A stretch of DNA of 64,000 nucleotides, from the NCBI RefSeq assembly GCF_038002765.1, contig NZ_JBBODE010000001.1:1674001-1738000 (forward strand). Direction: 5' to 3'. Source of the stretch: Peribacillus sp. FSL H8-0477. GTDB taxonomy: Bacteria; Bacillota; Bacilli; Bacillales; DSM-1321. Positions 18,443 through 27,656 of this stretch are shown here, piece after piece. The number at the start of each line of letters is the position of its first letter. Positions within the stretch are counted from its first letter, which is position 1. The position numbers and the translations under genes are program-made. The notes beneath the pieces are model-generated. The model ran no database searches, was not told the DNA's origin, and saw only the letters and a list, made by a program, of their open reading frames with translations.

Positions 18443-19981
18443 ATGAAACAGCTATTAGCTATGGTTATTGTTTTTGTTTTTGTTTTTGTCTTGGCGGGTG
18501 CAGAGGCTGTGACTGCTGCTGGTAAACGGTATGTGGTGATAACTGGAACTGTTCAGCAAACAACTGAGAGTGAAGAACGTGCCTTACAGCTAGCTCAAAA
18601 AAGCGGGGGCCAGGTTTATGAGGATAAGATCATTGGGATTGCTGGACAACAGGTGGGGTGGGGAGTCACGACCATTAAGGCAAATAAAGCTTGGAAGCTA
18701 AATTATAACGGAAAGGGTGTAAAGATTGGCATCATTGATACAGGTGTGGATACGGCTCATAAGGATTTAAGAGTTGCAGGTGGTAAATCGTTTATTAAAG
18801 GGATAACAAGTTATCGTGATAATAATGGTCATGGCACACATGTTGCTGGAATAATTGGTGCATTAGACAATAAAATTGGCATGATTGGGGTAGCACCTAA
18901 ATCAGAACTCTATGCGTTAAAAGCATTAGACAAAGATGGCACTGGTTATGTCTCAGATGTCATCAATGCAATAAATTGGTGTATCGATAATAAGATGGAC
19001 ATCATTAACTTAAGCATGGGAATTAATGAAGATCTATTCTATCTTAAGGATGCTGTAGACAGAGCAGCTGCAGCGGAGATCGTTGTTGTCGCCGCCGCTG
19101 GCAATGAAGCGAAGAATAACGTAAGCTATCCTGCCCGTTACCCAAGTGTAGTAGGTACCGGTGCATTAAAAACCAGCACTTCCTTAGCCTCTTTCTCGAA
19201 TAAAGGAAGCGGAATAACGGTAACTGCTCCAGGCTATAAAATCTATAGCACGTTACCTGGTGGATTTGGTACGTATAGCGGAACATCTATGGCCGCCCCA
19301 TTTGTTGCAGGAACGCTCGCTCTTTATAAACAAGCTACCGGACTATCCGGTAAAAAGCTTGCAGCAAAATTAACTGCCTCTTCAATTGATTTGGGTACTA
19401 AAGGGAAAGACAACTCATTTGGCTACGGCCGTATTCAGGCTCCTATTAAAAAACTAGCTCAATCCCCTCCAAGCGATGAAGTGAATGGAAGAAAAGCGGT
19501 TGAATCAGCAGAGAGTTTTGTTCCAAGACTTAGAAGCTTATACAACGTGAAGAAGGAAGGAACGTCTTATTACTTTCCAAAATCAAATTCGTCGACTGAA
19601 GAAAAAGCCTATAAAGAATATACAATAGCAGCTTCGACAGTAAAGAAAGTGAAAAACAAGAAAGTAAAAGCAGAGTTAACAACGAAACTAAATGTAGTAA
19701 ATAAACATTTCAGTAGGATTCATGCCTATAAAAATGCCCTTGATTATGCGCAAGAACTTGAATATTATCAAGTATTACTAGAAGAAGATTGGTACGCTGA
19801 TACAATTACTGACCAAACTGTTAAGAATTTCTCTGCTCTGAAAGAACTCCTAAACCAAAAAGAACCATTCACCGAAGCCTATGGTCCTGGTAATCGAACT
19901 GCGTTTTACGAAAGGTATTATGAACCGGCCGAGGAACTGTGTGCCTTGCTCTATGATGAAATAAAGAAGTATACGAATTAA
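18443..19981 (+). CDS. Secreted subtilisin-like serine protease (S8) with a C-terminal extension
   Basis: 512 residues. Signal peptide about 1-26, a short propeptide region (YVVITGTVQQ...), then the catalytic domain with Asp99 (GIIDTGVD), His130 (NGHGTHVAG) and Ser282 (SGTSMAAP); oxyanion Asn is in AAAGNEAKN. All residues are intact. After about residue 350 a Lys/Tyr/Glu-rich helical extension of about 160 residues follows that I do not recognise; simple subtilisins end before it. RBS GGAGGAAA precedes the ATG. It is transcribed away from the sugar operon and ends at a hairpin. Confidence 0.92.
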   Translation: MKQLLAMVIVFVFVFVLAGAEAVTAAGKRYVVITGTVQQTTESEERALQLAQKSGGQVYEDKIIGIAGQQVGWGVTTIKANKAWKLNYNGKGVKIGIIDTGVDTAHKDLRVAGGKSFIKGITSYRDNNGHGTHVAGIIGALDNKIGMIGVAPKSELYALKALDKDGTGYVSDVINAINWCIDNKMDIINLSMGINEDLFYLKDAVDRAAAAEIVVVAAAGNEAKNNVSYPARYPSVVGTGALKTSTSLASFSNKGSGITVTAPGYKIYSTLPGGFGTYSGTSMAAPFVAGTLALYKQATGLSGKKLAAKLTASSIDLGTKGKDNSFGYGRIQAPIKKLAQSPPSDEVNGRKAVESAESFVPRLRSLYNVKKEGTSYYFPKSNSSTEEKAYKEYTIAASTVKKVKNKKVKAELTTKLNVVNKHFSRIHAYKNALDYAQELEYYQVLLEEDWYADTITDQTVKNFSALKELLNQKEPFTEAYGPGNRTAFYERYYEPAEELCALLYDEIKKYTN

Positions 19982-19998
19982 AAAATACAAGCATACAA

Positions 19999-20029
19999 AA
20001 AAGAACGTGCCGAGTGCACGTCCTTTTTC
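19999..20029 (+). terminator. Terminator after the subtilisin gene
   Basis: Arms AAAGA-ACGTGC and GCACGT-CCTTTTT with one mismatch around CGAGT, then a T-run. It may work in both directions for the convergent gene. Confidence 0.75.
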
Positions 20030-20039
20030 TAGACATTTG

Positions 20040-20555
20040 TTAGTCCATATCGTCTTGTTTCTTCACAAACAAATCATCGGTTACTTTTTCCTCAAGTTGA
20101 TTCTTCAAAGCCAGACCTGCAGCCTTTCCATCACTTGGTGATCCATCTGCAAAGTACATGGGGAACAGAGAGAAGAACATAATATAAAATGAGAAGTAAA
20201 TAAACTGATACCATACCACGGATCCCTCGATAATATCCTGGTAAATCAAGCTATATACAAGCAGCATACTGATTAGATTAAATAAAGATCCACCAATGTA
20301 AATCATCATGTTTGTGAATCGATTATCATGCTTTAAATTTTTAAACTCACACGAACCATTCCAAAAGTAATATTTTCTCACTTCAATAGTCAAAAACGAG
20401 AATAGTTTTTTTCCGCATCCAATATAGATTTTCTTTTCTGTACCTCCGAAAATTGAAACAAAGAAAATATGACCGCTCAAGTGAATAAGCGTAATGATCG
20501 GCATAATCAGAAAAAAGGACAACAAGAATTTCACAATATCCGTTAGTCCAAACAT
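20040..20555 (-). CDS. Membrane protein resembling M50 site-2 proteases, lacking the catalytic Glu
   Basis: About 171 residues with some four membrane segments. Helix 1 ends in IHLSGHIFFVSIFGG, which lines up with the HExGH zinc motif of M50 proteases but has Leu for the catalytic Glu; a later PMYFADGSPSDGKAA recalls the NPxPxxPLDGG motif. Both zinc His residues remain. It is therefore perhaps a non-catalytic homologue. ATG at 20555 is chosen for its AAGGAGG site. No operon partner is visible. Confidence 0.6.
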   Translation of the reverse strand: MFGLTDIVKFLLSFFLIMPIITLIHLSGHIFFVSIFGGTEKKIYIGCGKKLFSFLTIEVRKYYFWNGSCEFKNLKHDNRFTNMMIYIGGSLFNLISMLLVYSLIYQDIIEGSVVWYQFIYFSFYIMFFSLFPMYFADGSPSDGKAAGLALKNQLEEKVTDDLFVKKQDDMD

Positions 20556-20674
20556 GGATATCACCCTCCTTTACTAGTTCTAGGTCCTTTAATGAAGGAT
20601 GATACTCTGATACCCCCAATCGTCGTGCTATAACTAGTAATTATTATCAATTCTTACGAATTCATCTACATAAG

Positions 20675-20706
20675 AAAAAGCCGATCTAATGAAAGATCGA
20701 CTTTTT
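20675..20706 (-). terminator. Terminator of the yjcZ-like gene
   Basis: Stem with arms AAAAAGTCGATC and GATCGGCTTTTT on the minus strand (one G-T pair) and a T-run. Confidence 0.8.
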
Positions 20707-20715
20707 GAAAATCAT

Positions 20716-20883
20716 TTAGCAGCATCCACCGTAACCGCCGCCGTAGCCTCCGCCGTAACCGCCGCCGCCGCAACCGCCGCCGCCGCCTACAAAACTAGCT
20801 CCTACAATGATGAGCAGGATAAACAAAACGACGATAAAAGCAAAACCTCCACCAAATCCAACACCTTCATGGCCACCTGACAT
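20716..20883 (-). CDS. YjcZ-family sporulation protein (Gly-rich, 55 residues)
   Basis: Short minus-strand gene with ATG at 20883 and a strong AAAAGGAG site 11 bases upstream. The protein begins MSGGHEGVGFGGGFAFIVV, has one membrane helix (FIVVLFILLIIVGASF) and ends in a Gly/Tyr/Cys tail (GGCGGGGYGGGYGGGYGGCC). This layout is that of the YjcZ/YkvS small sporulation proteins of Bacillus, found in the spore or forespore membrane. A plus-strand alanine-rich frame in the same place is only its shadow. Confidence 0.88.
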   Translation of the reverse strand: MSGGHEGVGFGGGFAFIVVLFILLIIVGASFVGGGGGCGGGGYGGGYGGGYGGCC

Positions 20884-20999
20884 ATTGGTACATCTCCTTT
20901 TTTTAGAAGGAGTACTTACATGGGTAATAGCAGTTTATGCACAGTTTAGGCAAGTGACACTCATTTAACGAACTTTATTTATATAAATATCAAAAGCCC

Positions 21000-21021
21000 T
21001 TGTTCATGAATTGTTCATGAA
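21000..21021. repeat. Tandem 11-bp repeat TTGTTCATGAA
   Basis: Two head-to-tail copies of TTGTTCATGAA, each containing the palindrome TTCATGAA, about 340 bases upstream of ldh. No family assignment. The rest of 20884-21309 is AT-rich with no gene that I can see. Confidence 0.4.
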
Positions 21022-21298
21022 TTAGATGGTTTTTATTCATTTTTTCATATTTTAAACAATCAAGCATAAATTCCTTTTTTTCTTCTTAAAAAGCCTTATT
21101 AAAGCAGGTATTACGCCCTATTATCAGGGATAATTTTGAACTTATTGATAATAATAACAACTAGTCACACCTTTACTTTGAAGGTGCTTGGTGATTAGAT
21201 GATTTAGTTCTTCACAAATTAGACAAATTGCAGACAAAATTGGATTTTTCTTCTTTTCTTTATATTGCTTTTTTGTGTCCTAAGGTGCAAAATGAAGA

Positions 21299-21327
21299 TA
21301 TATTAAAGATTGTGAAAGAATTCACAT
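21299..21327 (+). promoter_or_regulatory. ldh promoter -10 with Rex operator
   Basis: TATATT at 21299-21304 is a -10 candidate. Directly after it, at 21310-21327, TTGTGAA-AGAA-TTCACAT matches the Rex consensus with perfect TGTGAA/TTCACA arms. Rex senses NADH/NAD and represses fermentation genes, ldh among them, so position and gene both fit. Confidence 0.8.
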
Positions 21328-21336
21328 ACATCATGA

Positions 21337-22317
<981 letters not shown>

Positions 22318-22330
22318 AATTTAAGAAAAG

Positions 22331-22370
22331 AAAAGGAGAAAAAACACCAAGTGTTTTTTTCTCCTTTTTT
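22331..22370. terminator. Terminator between ldh and the CoA-transferase gene
   Basis: Arms AAAAGGAGAAAAAACAC and GTGTTTTTTTCTCCTTTT around CAA, followed by T-run; convergent genes share it. Confidence 0.85.
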
Positions 22371-22373
22371 ACA

Positions 22374-23465
22374 TTAGTTAATAAGAATTTCTTGATTACT
22401 AGCTCCTGCCTTAGGACCAACATGTTTGTATTCTGGTTTAAAAACAGAGGTTTTAATGGGACAAGCAATCTGCCTTTGGGTGTTTCCCTTTCCATCGGGA
22501 ACATCAACAATCATGCCGCGTTCCTTAAGCTGTGGATGTTCAACCGCTTCTGTAAATGTCAGCACTGGTTCAACGCAGGCCTCATATTTAACAAATACTT
22601 CTTGCCAATCTGCAAAGGTTTTTTCCAAAAACGCTTCCTTTATGGCATGTTTAAATACTCGAATGCTTTCGTCATCATTTTGCATACTAATCTCTGCTAA
22701 ATCTCCCCTTTCTAGGGCCACGCATAAAGCTTTACGGAATGGAGGTTCTAAACTTCCGACAGAGAAGTAACGCCCATCTTTTGTTTGATAATAGTCATAA
22801 AAGGACCCGCCGTTTAATAGCAATTTTTCTGGTTTAAGCTCCATACCACTTTGTAAATTCAGAGGGGCTGATAAGGCATTTAATGAGAAACTGCAATCGG
22901 TCATACTTATATCAATCGATTGTCCCTCTCCAGTTCGATCACGAAAAATGACTGCAGATAGAATCCCAATGACCGCATGCAGTGAGCCGCCAGCGAGATC
23001 AGCAATTTGTGTTCCATTTTTGGCAGGGCCGTCTTCTTTTGTCCCAGAATAACTAGATAAACCAGCAATAGATAAATAATTAATATCATGTCCTGGGCGA
23101 TATTTATATGGACCCGTCTGACCAAATCCCGTCAGCGAGCAGTAAATCAGCTGAGGATTCACTTTTTTCAATTCCTCGTATCCTAAGCCTAAACGTTCCA
23201 TTACACCTGGACGGAATTGTTCAAGCACAATATCATATTCTTTCACAATCTTTTTAACTGCCTCTATCGACTCCTCTTGTTTTAAATCAAGAGTTATTGA
23301 TCTTTTTGAGCGGTTAAGATATTGATCCATAGAGCGGGTTTCCCCGTCCGTTGGTCTTTCCACTCTCAAAACATCCGCTCCTAAATCAGCCAACATTAAA
23401 GTTGCAAAGGGACCTGGTAAAAGGGTTGAAAAATCAAGTACTTTTAAATTTGATAATAATGTCAA
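22374..23465 (-). CDS. CaiB/BaiF-type CoA-transferase (class III)
   Basis: 363 residues. Signature parts are VLDFSTLLPGPFATLMLADLGADVLRVE, LDLKQEE, and the catalytic Asp region RPGHDINYLSIAGL. The FGQTGPY motif is also typical. Class III CoA-transferases move CoA between acyl groups, and this subset also contains alpha-methylacyl-CoA racemases; which one applies cannot be told. The start is a TTG with a moderate AAGGATGG site about 11 bases before. It stands alone. Confidence 0.85.
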   Translation of the reverse strand: MTLLSNLKVLDFSTLLPGPFATLMLADLGADVLRVERPTDGETRSMDQYLNRSKRSITLDLKQEESIEAVKKIVKEYDIVLEQFRPGVMERLGLGYEELKKVNPQLIYCSLTGFGQTGPYKYRPGHDINYLSIAGLSSYSGTKEDGPAKNGTQIADLAGGSLHAVIGILSAVIFRDRTGEGQSIDISMTDCSFSLNALSAPLNLQSGMELKPEKLLLNGGSFYDYYQTKDGRYFSVGSLEPPFRKALCVALERGDLAEISMQNDDESIRVFKHAIKEAFLEKTFADWQEVFVKYEACVEPVLTFTEAVEHPQLKERGMIVDVPDGKGNTQRQIACPIKTSVFKPEYKHVGPKAGASNQEILIN

Positions 23466-23792
23466 CTACTGTACACCATCCTTTTCCTTCTTAACTGCTT
23501 ATAGGCTTTTCTAGGGTAAAATCCCCGCTTCCTTTATTAATACTCTACTTTTATGGAAAACCCTTTTTTTATTTGAAAACGCCTTCATTTTATTTGTACA
23601 GCACAATATTTTCTGGTAAATTACGGTTTACAAGGCGATTGTCTATTCAACTCCTCTAATCATTCATTACATATTTTCTCATTTCTTAGGGCAATTTCTG
23701 ATCGAATAATGAAAAAAGTTGCTTTCATTGTTGTCAACTGCGACAATTAAAAGGAACGAACAATAAAGTAAAAGAATGCGTAGGTGACTATT
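23466..23792. other. Intergenic region without a visible gene
   Basis: AT-rich divergent spacer between the CoA-transferase and SET genes. Apart from a short TTGTC-N6-GACAA inverted repeat at about 23732-23747 I see nothing specific. Confidence 0.5.
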
Positions 23793-24176
23793 ATGATTGA
23801 AATTAAAAGTTCTACACTTAGCGACGGAGAGTTTAATAGAGGGGTTTTTGCACAACGTGATATAAAAAAAGGAGAAATCCTGCACGAGGCACCCGTTATT
23901 GCTTATCCAAATGCCGAACATGAACACATCGAAAAAACACTGCTTGCAGATTATGCATTCGAATATGGTATAAACCATACAGCGATCCTCTTAGGATATG
24001 GTATGCTGTTTAATCACTCATACACACCTAATGCCACGTATGACATTAATTTTGATAATCATACCTTTGATTTCAGAGCATACACAGATATTAAAGCTGG
24101 TGAAGAGATAACGATTAACTATAACGGCGAAGTCGATGACAACGAACCGCTTTGGTTTAATAAAGACAAAGAATAG
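23793..24176 (+). CDS. SET-domain protein (putative protein-lysine methyltransferase)
   Basis: About 127 residues, nearly all SET domain: GRGVFAQ-like opening (NRGVFAQRDIKKGEIL), the central GYGMLFNHSYTPNATY cofactor/substrate motif, and GEEITINYNGE near the end. These match the NHSC and ELxxDY signatures of SET lysine methyltransferases, with His-Ser for His-Ser-Cys. Bacterial free-standing SET proteins are known in Bacillus but their targets are not. ATG at 23793 has TAGGTGA upstream; GTG at 23784 is possible. A terminator follows. Confidence 0.85.
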   Translation: MIEIKSSTLSDGEFNRGVFAQRDIKKGEILHEAPVIAYPNAEHEHIEKTLLADYAFEYGINHTAILLGYGMLFNHSYTPNATYDINFDNHTFDFRAYTDIKAGEEITINYNGEVDDNEPLWFNKDKE

Positions 24177-24185
24177 TTATGCAGC

Positions 24186-24210
24186 GGAACCCTTCAAGGG
24201 TTCCTTTTTT
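24186..24210 (+). terminator. Terminator of the SET gene
   Basis: Perfect 9-bp arms GGAACCCTT/AAGGGTTCC with a one-base centre, then TTTTTT. Confidence 0.88.
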
Positions 24211-24254
24211 ATTTATAATAAAAAAGAGAGAGCATTTCTGCTCTCTCACTTTCA

Positions 24255-24695
24255 TTATTCAGCGTCAAAAACAACAACTTTTTCCATTTTGTCGCCTTGT
24301 TTCATGTTTTTAGCTGTTTCCAGACCAGAGGTTACCTGACCGAAGACAGTATGAACACCATTAAGATGCGGCTGCGGTTCGTGAACGATAAAGAATTGAC
24401 TTGAGCCTGTATCTTTACCGGCATGAGCCATAGAAAGGCTTCCTGCAAGATGTTTATGCGGATTGCCTGCTGTTTCACATTTAATTGTCGTACCGCTTCC
24501 ACCTGCACCAGTTCCAGTTGGATCTCCACCTTGGCTTACAAAGCCAGGGATTATACGGTGAAAGACAACGCCGTTATAGAAGCCTGTGTTAGCTAAATTT
24601 TCAAAGTTAGCTACCGTGTTTGGTGCTTCATTCGGGAATAGATCAAACTCAATCTTCTCACCATTCTCCATTTGTATGTATCCTTTTTTCGCCAT
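24255..24695 (-). CDS. ppiB: Peptidyl-prolyl cis-trans isomerase, cyclophilin type
   Basis: 146 residues, cytoplasmic. Cyclophilin core motifs [45 protein letters not shown] and HTVFGQV are intact, including the catalytic Arg in FHRI. It speeds proline isomerisation during folding. RBS AAAAGGAG precedes the ATG. It is a single gene with no operon partner, as ppiB is in B. subtilis. Confidence 0.95.
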   Translation of the reverse strand: MAKKGYIQMENGEKIEFDLFPNEAPNTVANFENLANTGFYNGVVFHRIIPGFVSQGGDPTGTGAGGSGTTIKCETAGNPHKHLAGSLSMAHAGKDTGSSQFFIVHEPQPHLNGVHTVFGQVTSGLETAKNMKQGDKMEKVVVFDAE

Positions 24696-24801
24696 AACAA
24701 AACATCTCCTTTTTACTCAGTAAACTTTATTATAGATAGAAAGAGCAGAAAGTGCTATTCTTTCGTATTTCTCTATCTTCTTTCTCCCTGACAAAAAGGG
24801 G

Positions 24802-25065
24802 TTAGCCCATTACACTCTTTTCGAATGCAGCAGAAACTTTTTCAAATTCCTCATCTGTTTCGATATCAGTTAACTGACCATCTTCTTCTACTTTGAAAAA
24901 GAAAATATCAATATCTTCCTCTGTTTCACGCTCAATATCATCAACGATTCCTGCAGCGATGTATTCAACACCTTCAACATCTAACTTTCCAAGTGCTTCA
25001 ATTTCTTGTTCTACATCATTTTCATCAATTAATGTAAAGATATCGCCTATTTCAATTTTTTCCAT
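24802..25065 (-). CDS. DUF1292-domain small acidic protein
   Basis: 87 residues, very acidic. The pattern FTLIDENDVEQEIEALGKLDVEGVEYIAA matches DUF1292 (YrzB family), small proteins often encoded near ruvX/udk-type genes in Firmicutes. Function is unknown. The ATG has a GAGGAGA site. Its usual neighbours are not in this window, so this is probably a paralogue. Confidence 0.8.
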   Translation of the reverse strand: MEKIEIGDIFTLIDENDVEQEIEALGKLDVEGVEYIAAGIVDDIERETEEDIDIFFFKVEEDGQLTDIETDEEFEKVSAAFEKSVMG

Positions 25066-25334
25066 ATCTCATTCTCCTCTTTTTTGTTAATATAATACCT
25101 TATCTTTCCATTATTCAAACAATTTCATACGACTTAAAAGCAGATTAATTTAAAAAACTGCCTTTATCCACTAAACTCAATTTTCATTTGAGCCTTTTTT
25201 ACAATGGACTCTCTATAAAGTGTACTTCATCATCATACCAAGCCAAGCAAATATTGCAAGAGTCAGCTATAAAGAAACAACATATAGACGAACCTGCCCT
25301 TAGAATAGGAAGAGAATCGCTATAAAATGAGAAA

Positions 25335-25358
25335 GGCTGTCGAAGTTACTCGACAGCC
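25335..25358 (-). terminator. Hairpin, probably the terminator of the ypzG-like gene
   Basis: Perfect 9-bp arms GGCTGTCGA/TCGACAGCC. Downstream on the minus strand it is followed by TTTCTCATTTT, a modest T-rich tract. The rest of 25066-25403 shows nothing else. Confidence 0.6.
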
Positions 25359-25403
25359 CAGAAGACTCCTAGCGAGCCTCCTCTTTTCTCCCAGCAGCAT
25401 CCT

Positions 25404-25556
25404 TTACCATCTGTGAGCCTTAGCATTACTTCTAAGGATCATGGTTTGCTGTGATTCTTGGGTGTGCCCATTCACTTGAGATTTAGAACGCTTAGGTCTT
25501 GTCCAATTATGGTGAAACTGCTGCGAATGTGGATCTAACTGTTCACGGTAGCTCAT
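25404..25556 (-). CDS. Small YpzG-like protein (50 residues)
   Basis: Minus-strand ATG at 25556 with GAGGTGA six bases upstream. The product starts MSYREQLDPHSQQFHHNW, continues TRPKRSKSQVNGHTQESQ and ends NAKAHRW. The DPHS, HHNW and SQVNG-TQ elements resemble the YpzG-like small proteins of Bacillus, thought to belong to spores. The resemblance is from memory and the family call is moderate; that it is a real gene is supported by codon use, ribosome site and terminator. Confidence 0.7.
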   Translation of the reverse strand: MSYREQLDPHSQQFHHNWTRPKRSKSQVNGHTQESQQTMILRSNAKAHRW

Positions 25557-25707
25557 TCCATATCACCTCATTGTTAGAATCGGATACGCTGGAGCGATAT
25601 TCAAAAGAATATCAAGAATAGTATTCGATAACAGCCAAGATATCATACTTGATTTTCACAAAAATAAGCTGAATGCAAATGCAGTCAGCTCTTTCTTCGA
25701 TGAGAGA

Positions 25708-26094
25708 TTACTCTTTATTAAGATTATAAAACACTTTATCAACATTGTACTTTGCTCTACGCATATTGATAATATAGGTTTCGTAAATTTCACGTTCCAT
25801 CGGATCTTCAACCACAAGGATTTCAACCTTAGTCACTTCTTTACGGTGAAGTTTGATTGGTGATACATTATCCTCAAAGTGTTTCTTAACGCGTTGTCTT
25901 AGTTTTCTTGCTTTACCAACGAAAAGAAGCTCATCTTCATCATTATAAAACATGATAATGCCGCCCTTATCCCTTGGAATTAAATGAAAATCAATGAAAC
26001 CAAAAATTGATGGAATGACTGCTTCGTCACCTTCAATGACTTGTGTTCGTTGAGTAATCGTTATATCTGATGCTGGAATATCAATTTTTATCAC
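25708..26094 (-). CDS. GIY-YIG-domain protein (UvrC N-terminal-like)
   Basis: 128 residues. The central GGIIMFYNDEDELLFVGKARKLRQRVKKHF matches the GIY-YIG nuclease fold as in UvrC (Y-F-G-K-A plus Arg), though the first motif is degenerate (GIIMFY). A conserved Glu in EREIYETYIINMRRAKYN follows. Such short proteins are annotated as excision-repair-endonuclease-like in Bacillus; activity is not shown. The start is a GTG with GAGGAAGTGA upstream. It is a single gene. Confidence 0.75.
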   Translation of the reverse strand: MIKIDIPASDITITQRTQVIEGDEAVIPSIFGFIDFHLIPRDKGGIIMFYNDEDELLFVGKARKLRQRVKKHFEDNVSPIKLHRKEVTKVEILVVEDPMEREIYETYIINMRRAKYNVDKVFYNLNKE

Positions 26095-26273
26095 TATAGT
26101 TCACTTCCTCTGTATGGGTAAAGGTAAATGTTATCATAGGTGATGGATTAAGTGCAAGCACTCCGCCAGTTCACTAAGTTCAAACAAACCTTAAATGATG
26201 AGGCCCATCTATGTTATTTAGGGAAACTTTTGCTACAATATAGAAAGAAGTTAACCATTCAGGAGGAAAAACA

Positions 26274-26576
26274 ATGACTACATATGCAGCTGTTTACTAT
26301 TATGAAGCACACCCAAATAAAGAAGAAGACTATACAGTTCATGTCTTTTTCCCCGATTTACAAGCAGTTGGACTGCCGGCAATCACGACGGGAGACAATC
26401 GTGATGACGCCAAAGAAGCAGCTGAGGATTTCCTTGCTATTTCTATGGATATGGCTGCTGACGAAGAAATACTGCTTCCTGTACCTACACCCATTGAAAA
26501 GATTGAGCTTGCAGACTTTATTGAGAGTGAAGACATTAAACCTTTTCGAATTGAATTAGATTACGTGACTGTATAA
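26274..26576 (+). CDS. HicB-like antitoxin-fold protein without a HicA partner
   Basis: 100 residues. The partly degenerate RNase-H-like HicB fold is seen as DYTVHVFFPDLQAVGLPAITTGDNRDDAKEAAEDFLAI, which matches the YxVxFPDLPG...TxGDxxxEAxxxAxEAL pattern of HicB antitoxins. No helix-turn-helix follows, and no small HicA toxin (with its double-stranded RNA-binding His) is encoded on either side. RBS AGGAGG precedes the ATG. Orphan HicB proteins are common in Bacillus; what it does is not known. Confidence 0.8.
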   Translation: MTTYAAVYYYEAHPNKEEDYTVHVFFPDLQAVGLPAITTGDNRDDAKEAAEDFLAISMDMAADEEILLPVPTPIEKIELADFIESEDIKPFRIELDYVTV

Positions 26577-26614
26577 ATTCTCATCCTTCCCTCATCAACC
26601 TATTGATGGGGGAT

Positions 26615-27511
26615 TTACCCTTCACTTAGTTGGTTCTTTCCTTTGCTTTTAGCCTCATATAATAATTGATCAGCCCTAGTAACTAAGTTTTCATAAGGAG
26701 TTTTTTGGGTATCTGTCATACCTGCTGAAAGCTTAATGTCTGCATGATGACATTTCGTCATAATCTCATCGATAAACGGTTTTGATTGATCCGTATTTTT
26801 ATTATAAAAGACAATACTGAATTCATCTCCTCCTATTCGAAAACCATACGCATCCCAGGGAATTGTTTCATGAATGATCTTACTGAAGGTTCTAATTAAT
26901 TGGTCACCTGTTTCATGACCTAATTGATCATTAACCTGTTTTAAGGAGTCCAAATCCATGATGGCAATCGAACGCACCCCATCATGTTCAGGAAGATCAT
27001 CATATACTTTATCCCAGAACCTTCGATTGTATAAGCCTGTCATGGGGTCTTTCGCATTTATGATTTGCAAATCAATCGCATATGCTAGAAAAGAGGCAAG
27101 TTTCTCTAAGATACTGATTGTTTTTTCGTCAAACATATTAGGTTGTTGATCAAACACGCAGAATGTTCCAAATACAGAGCCATCACCTAAAAGGATAGGC
27201 ACTCCTGCATATGAACATAGATTAAGCTTTTTCACCATTTGCTTTCTGTCATCTTTGACAGCATTTTCTATATCATCCACTACGATTGGTTTCTTATTTT
27301 TATAAACTTGATGGCAATACGTTTTTTCAATAGGTACCATCATTCCTTCTGTGAATACTTCATGATTCATTACCTTTAGAGATTTATACGTACGTTCATT
27401 AATATAACTGATCAGAAAAGGCTTCTCACCTATTACGAGGTTGGCAACATCTAATAGTTCGCCCATTATCTTAGAGAATGTTCGCTCATCGGTTATCGGT
27501 GGCACAAGCAT
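26615..27511 (-). CDS. GAF-GGDEF diguanylate cyclase
   Basis: 298 residues: N-terminal GAF domain (about 5-145; YCHQVYKNKKPIVVDDI, VFGTFCVFD) and C-terminal GGDEF domain (about 155-297) with an intact GGDEF active site (FRIGGDEFSIV) and the DPMTGLYNRR opening. It should make cyclic di-GMP from GTP. No RxxD inhibitory site is seen in its usual place five residues before GGDEF. No membrane segment, so it is cytosolic. The ATG has GGGAGG upstream; it is a single gene. Confidence 0.9.
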   Translation of the reverse strand: MLVPPITDERTFSKIMGELLDVANLVIGEKPFLISYINERTYKSLKVMNHEVFTEGMMVPIEKTYCHQVYKNKKPIVVDDIENAVKDDRKQMVKKLNLCSYAGVPILLGDGSVFGTFCVFDQQPNMFDEKTISILEKLASFLAYAIDLQIINAKDPMTGLYNRRFWDKVYDDLPEHDGVRSIAIMDLDSLKQVNDQLGHETGDQLIRTFSKIIHETIPWDAYGFRIGGDEFSIVFYNKNTDQSKPFIDEIMTKCHHADIKLSAGMTDTQKTPYENLVTRADQLLYEAKSKGKNQLSEG

Positions 27512-27656
27512 GATCTAAAACCTCCCTTATTATCCTAGAATCATTATATCATTCTCTTTTACTATATAAAGGGAATGCTAATAGGAGATTGGTTTCGAAA
27601 TAAAGTCAGTTGTGGTACTTTAGAAATAATAAAGAAGCGGACTGGAGGAAGAATCC

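Noticed and set aside
20716-20780. GCCGCC-type tandem repeat
   Set aside because: Explained as the Gly codons of YjcZ, not a microsatellite of its own.
20689-20880. Alanine-rich 63-residue plus-strand frame
   Set aside because: It is the mirror of the Gly-rich YjcZ gene on the minus strand and has no ribosome site.
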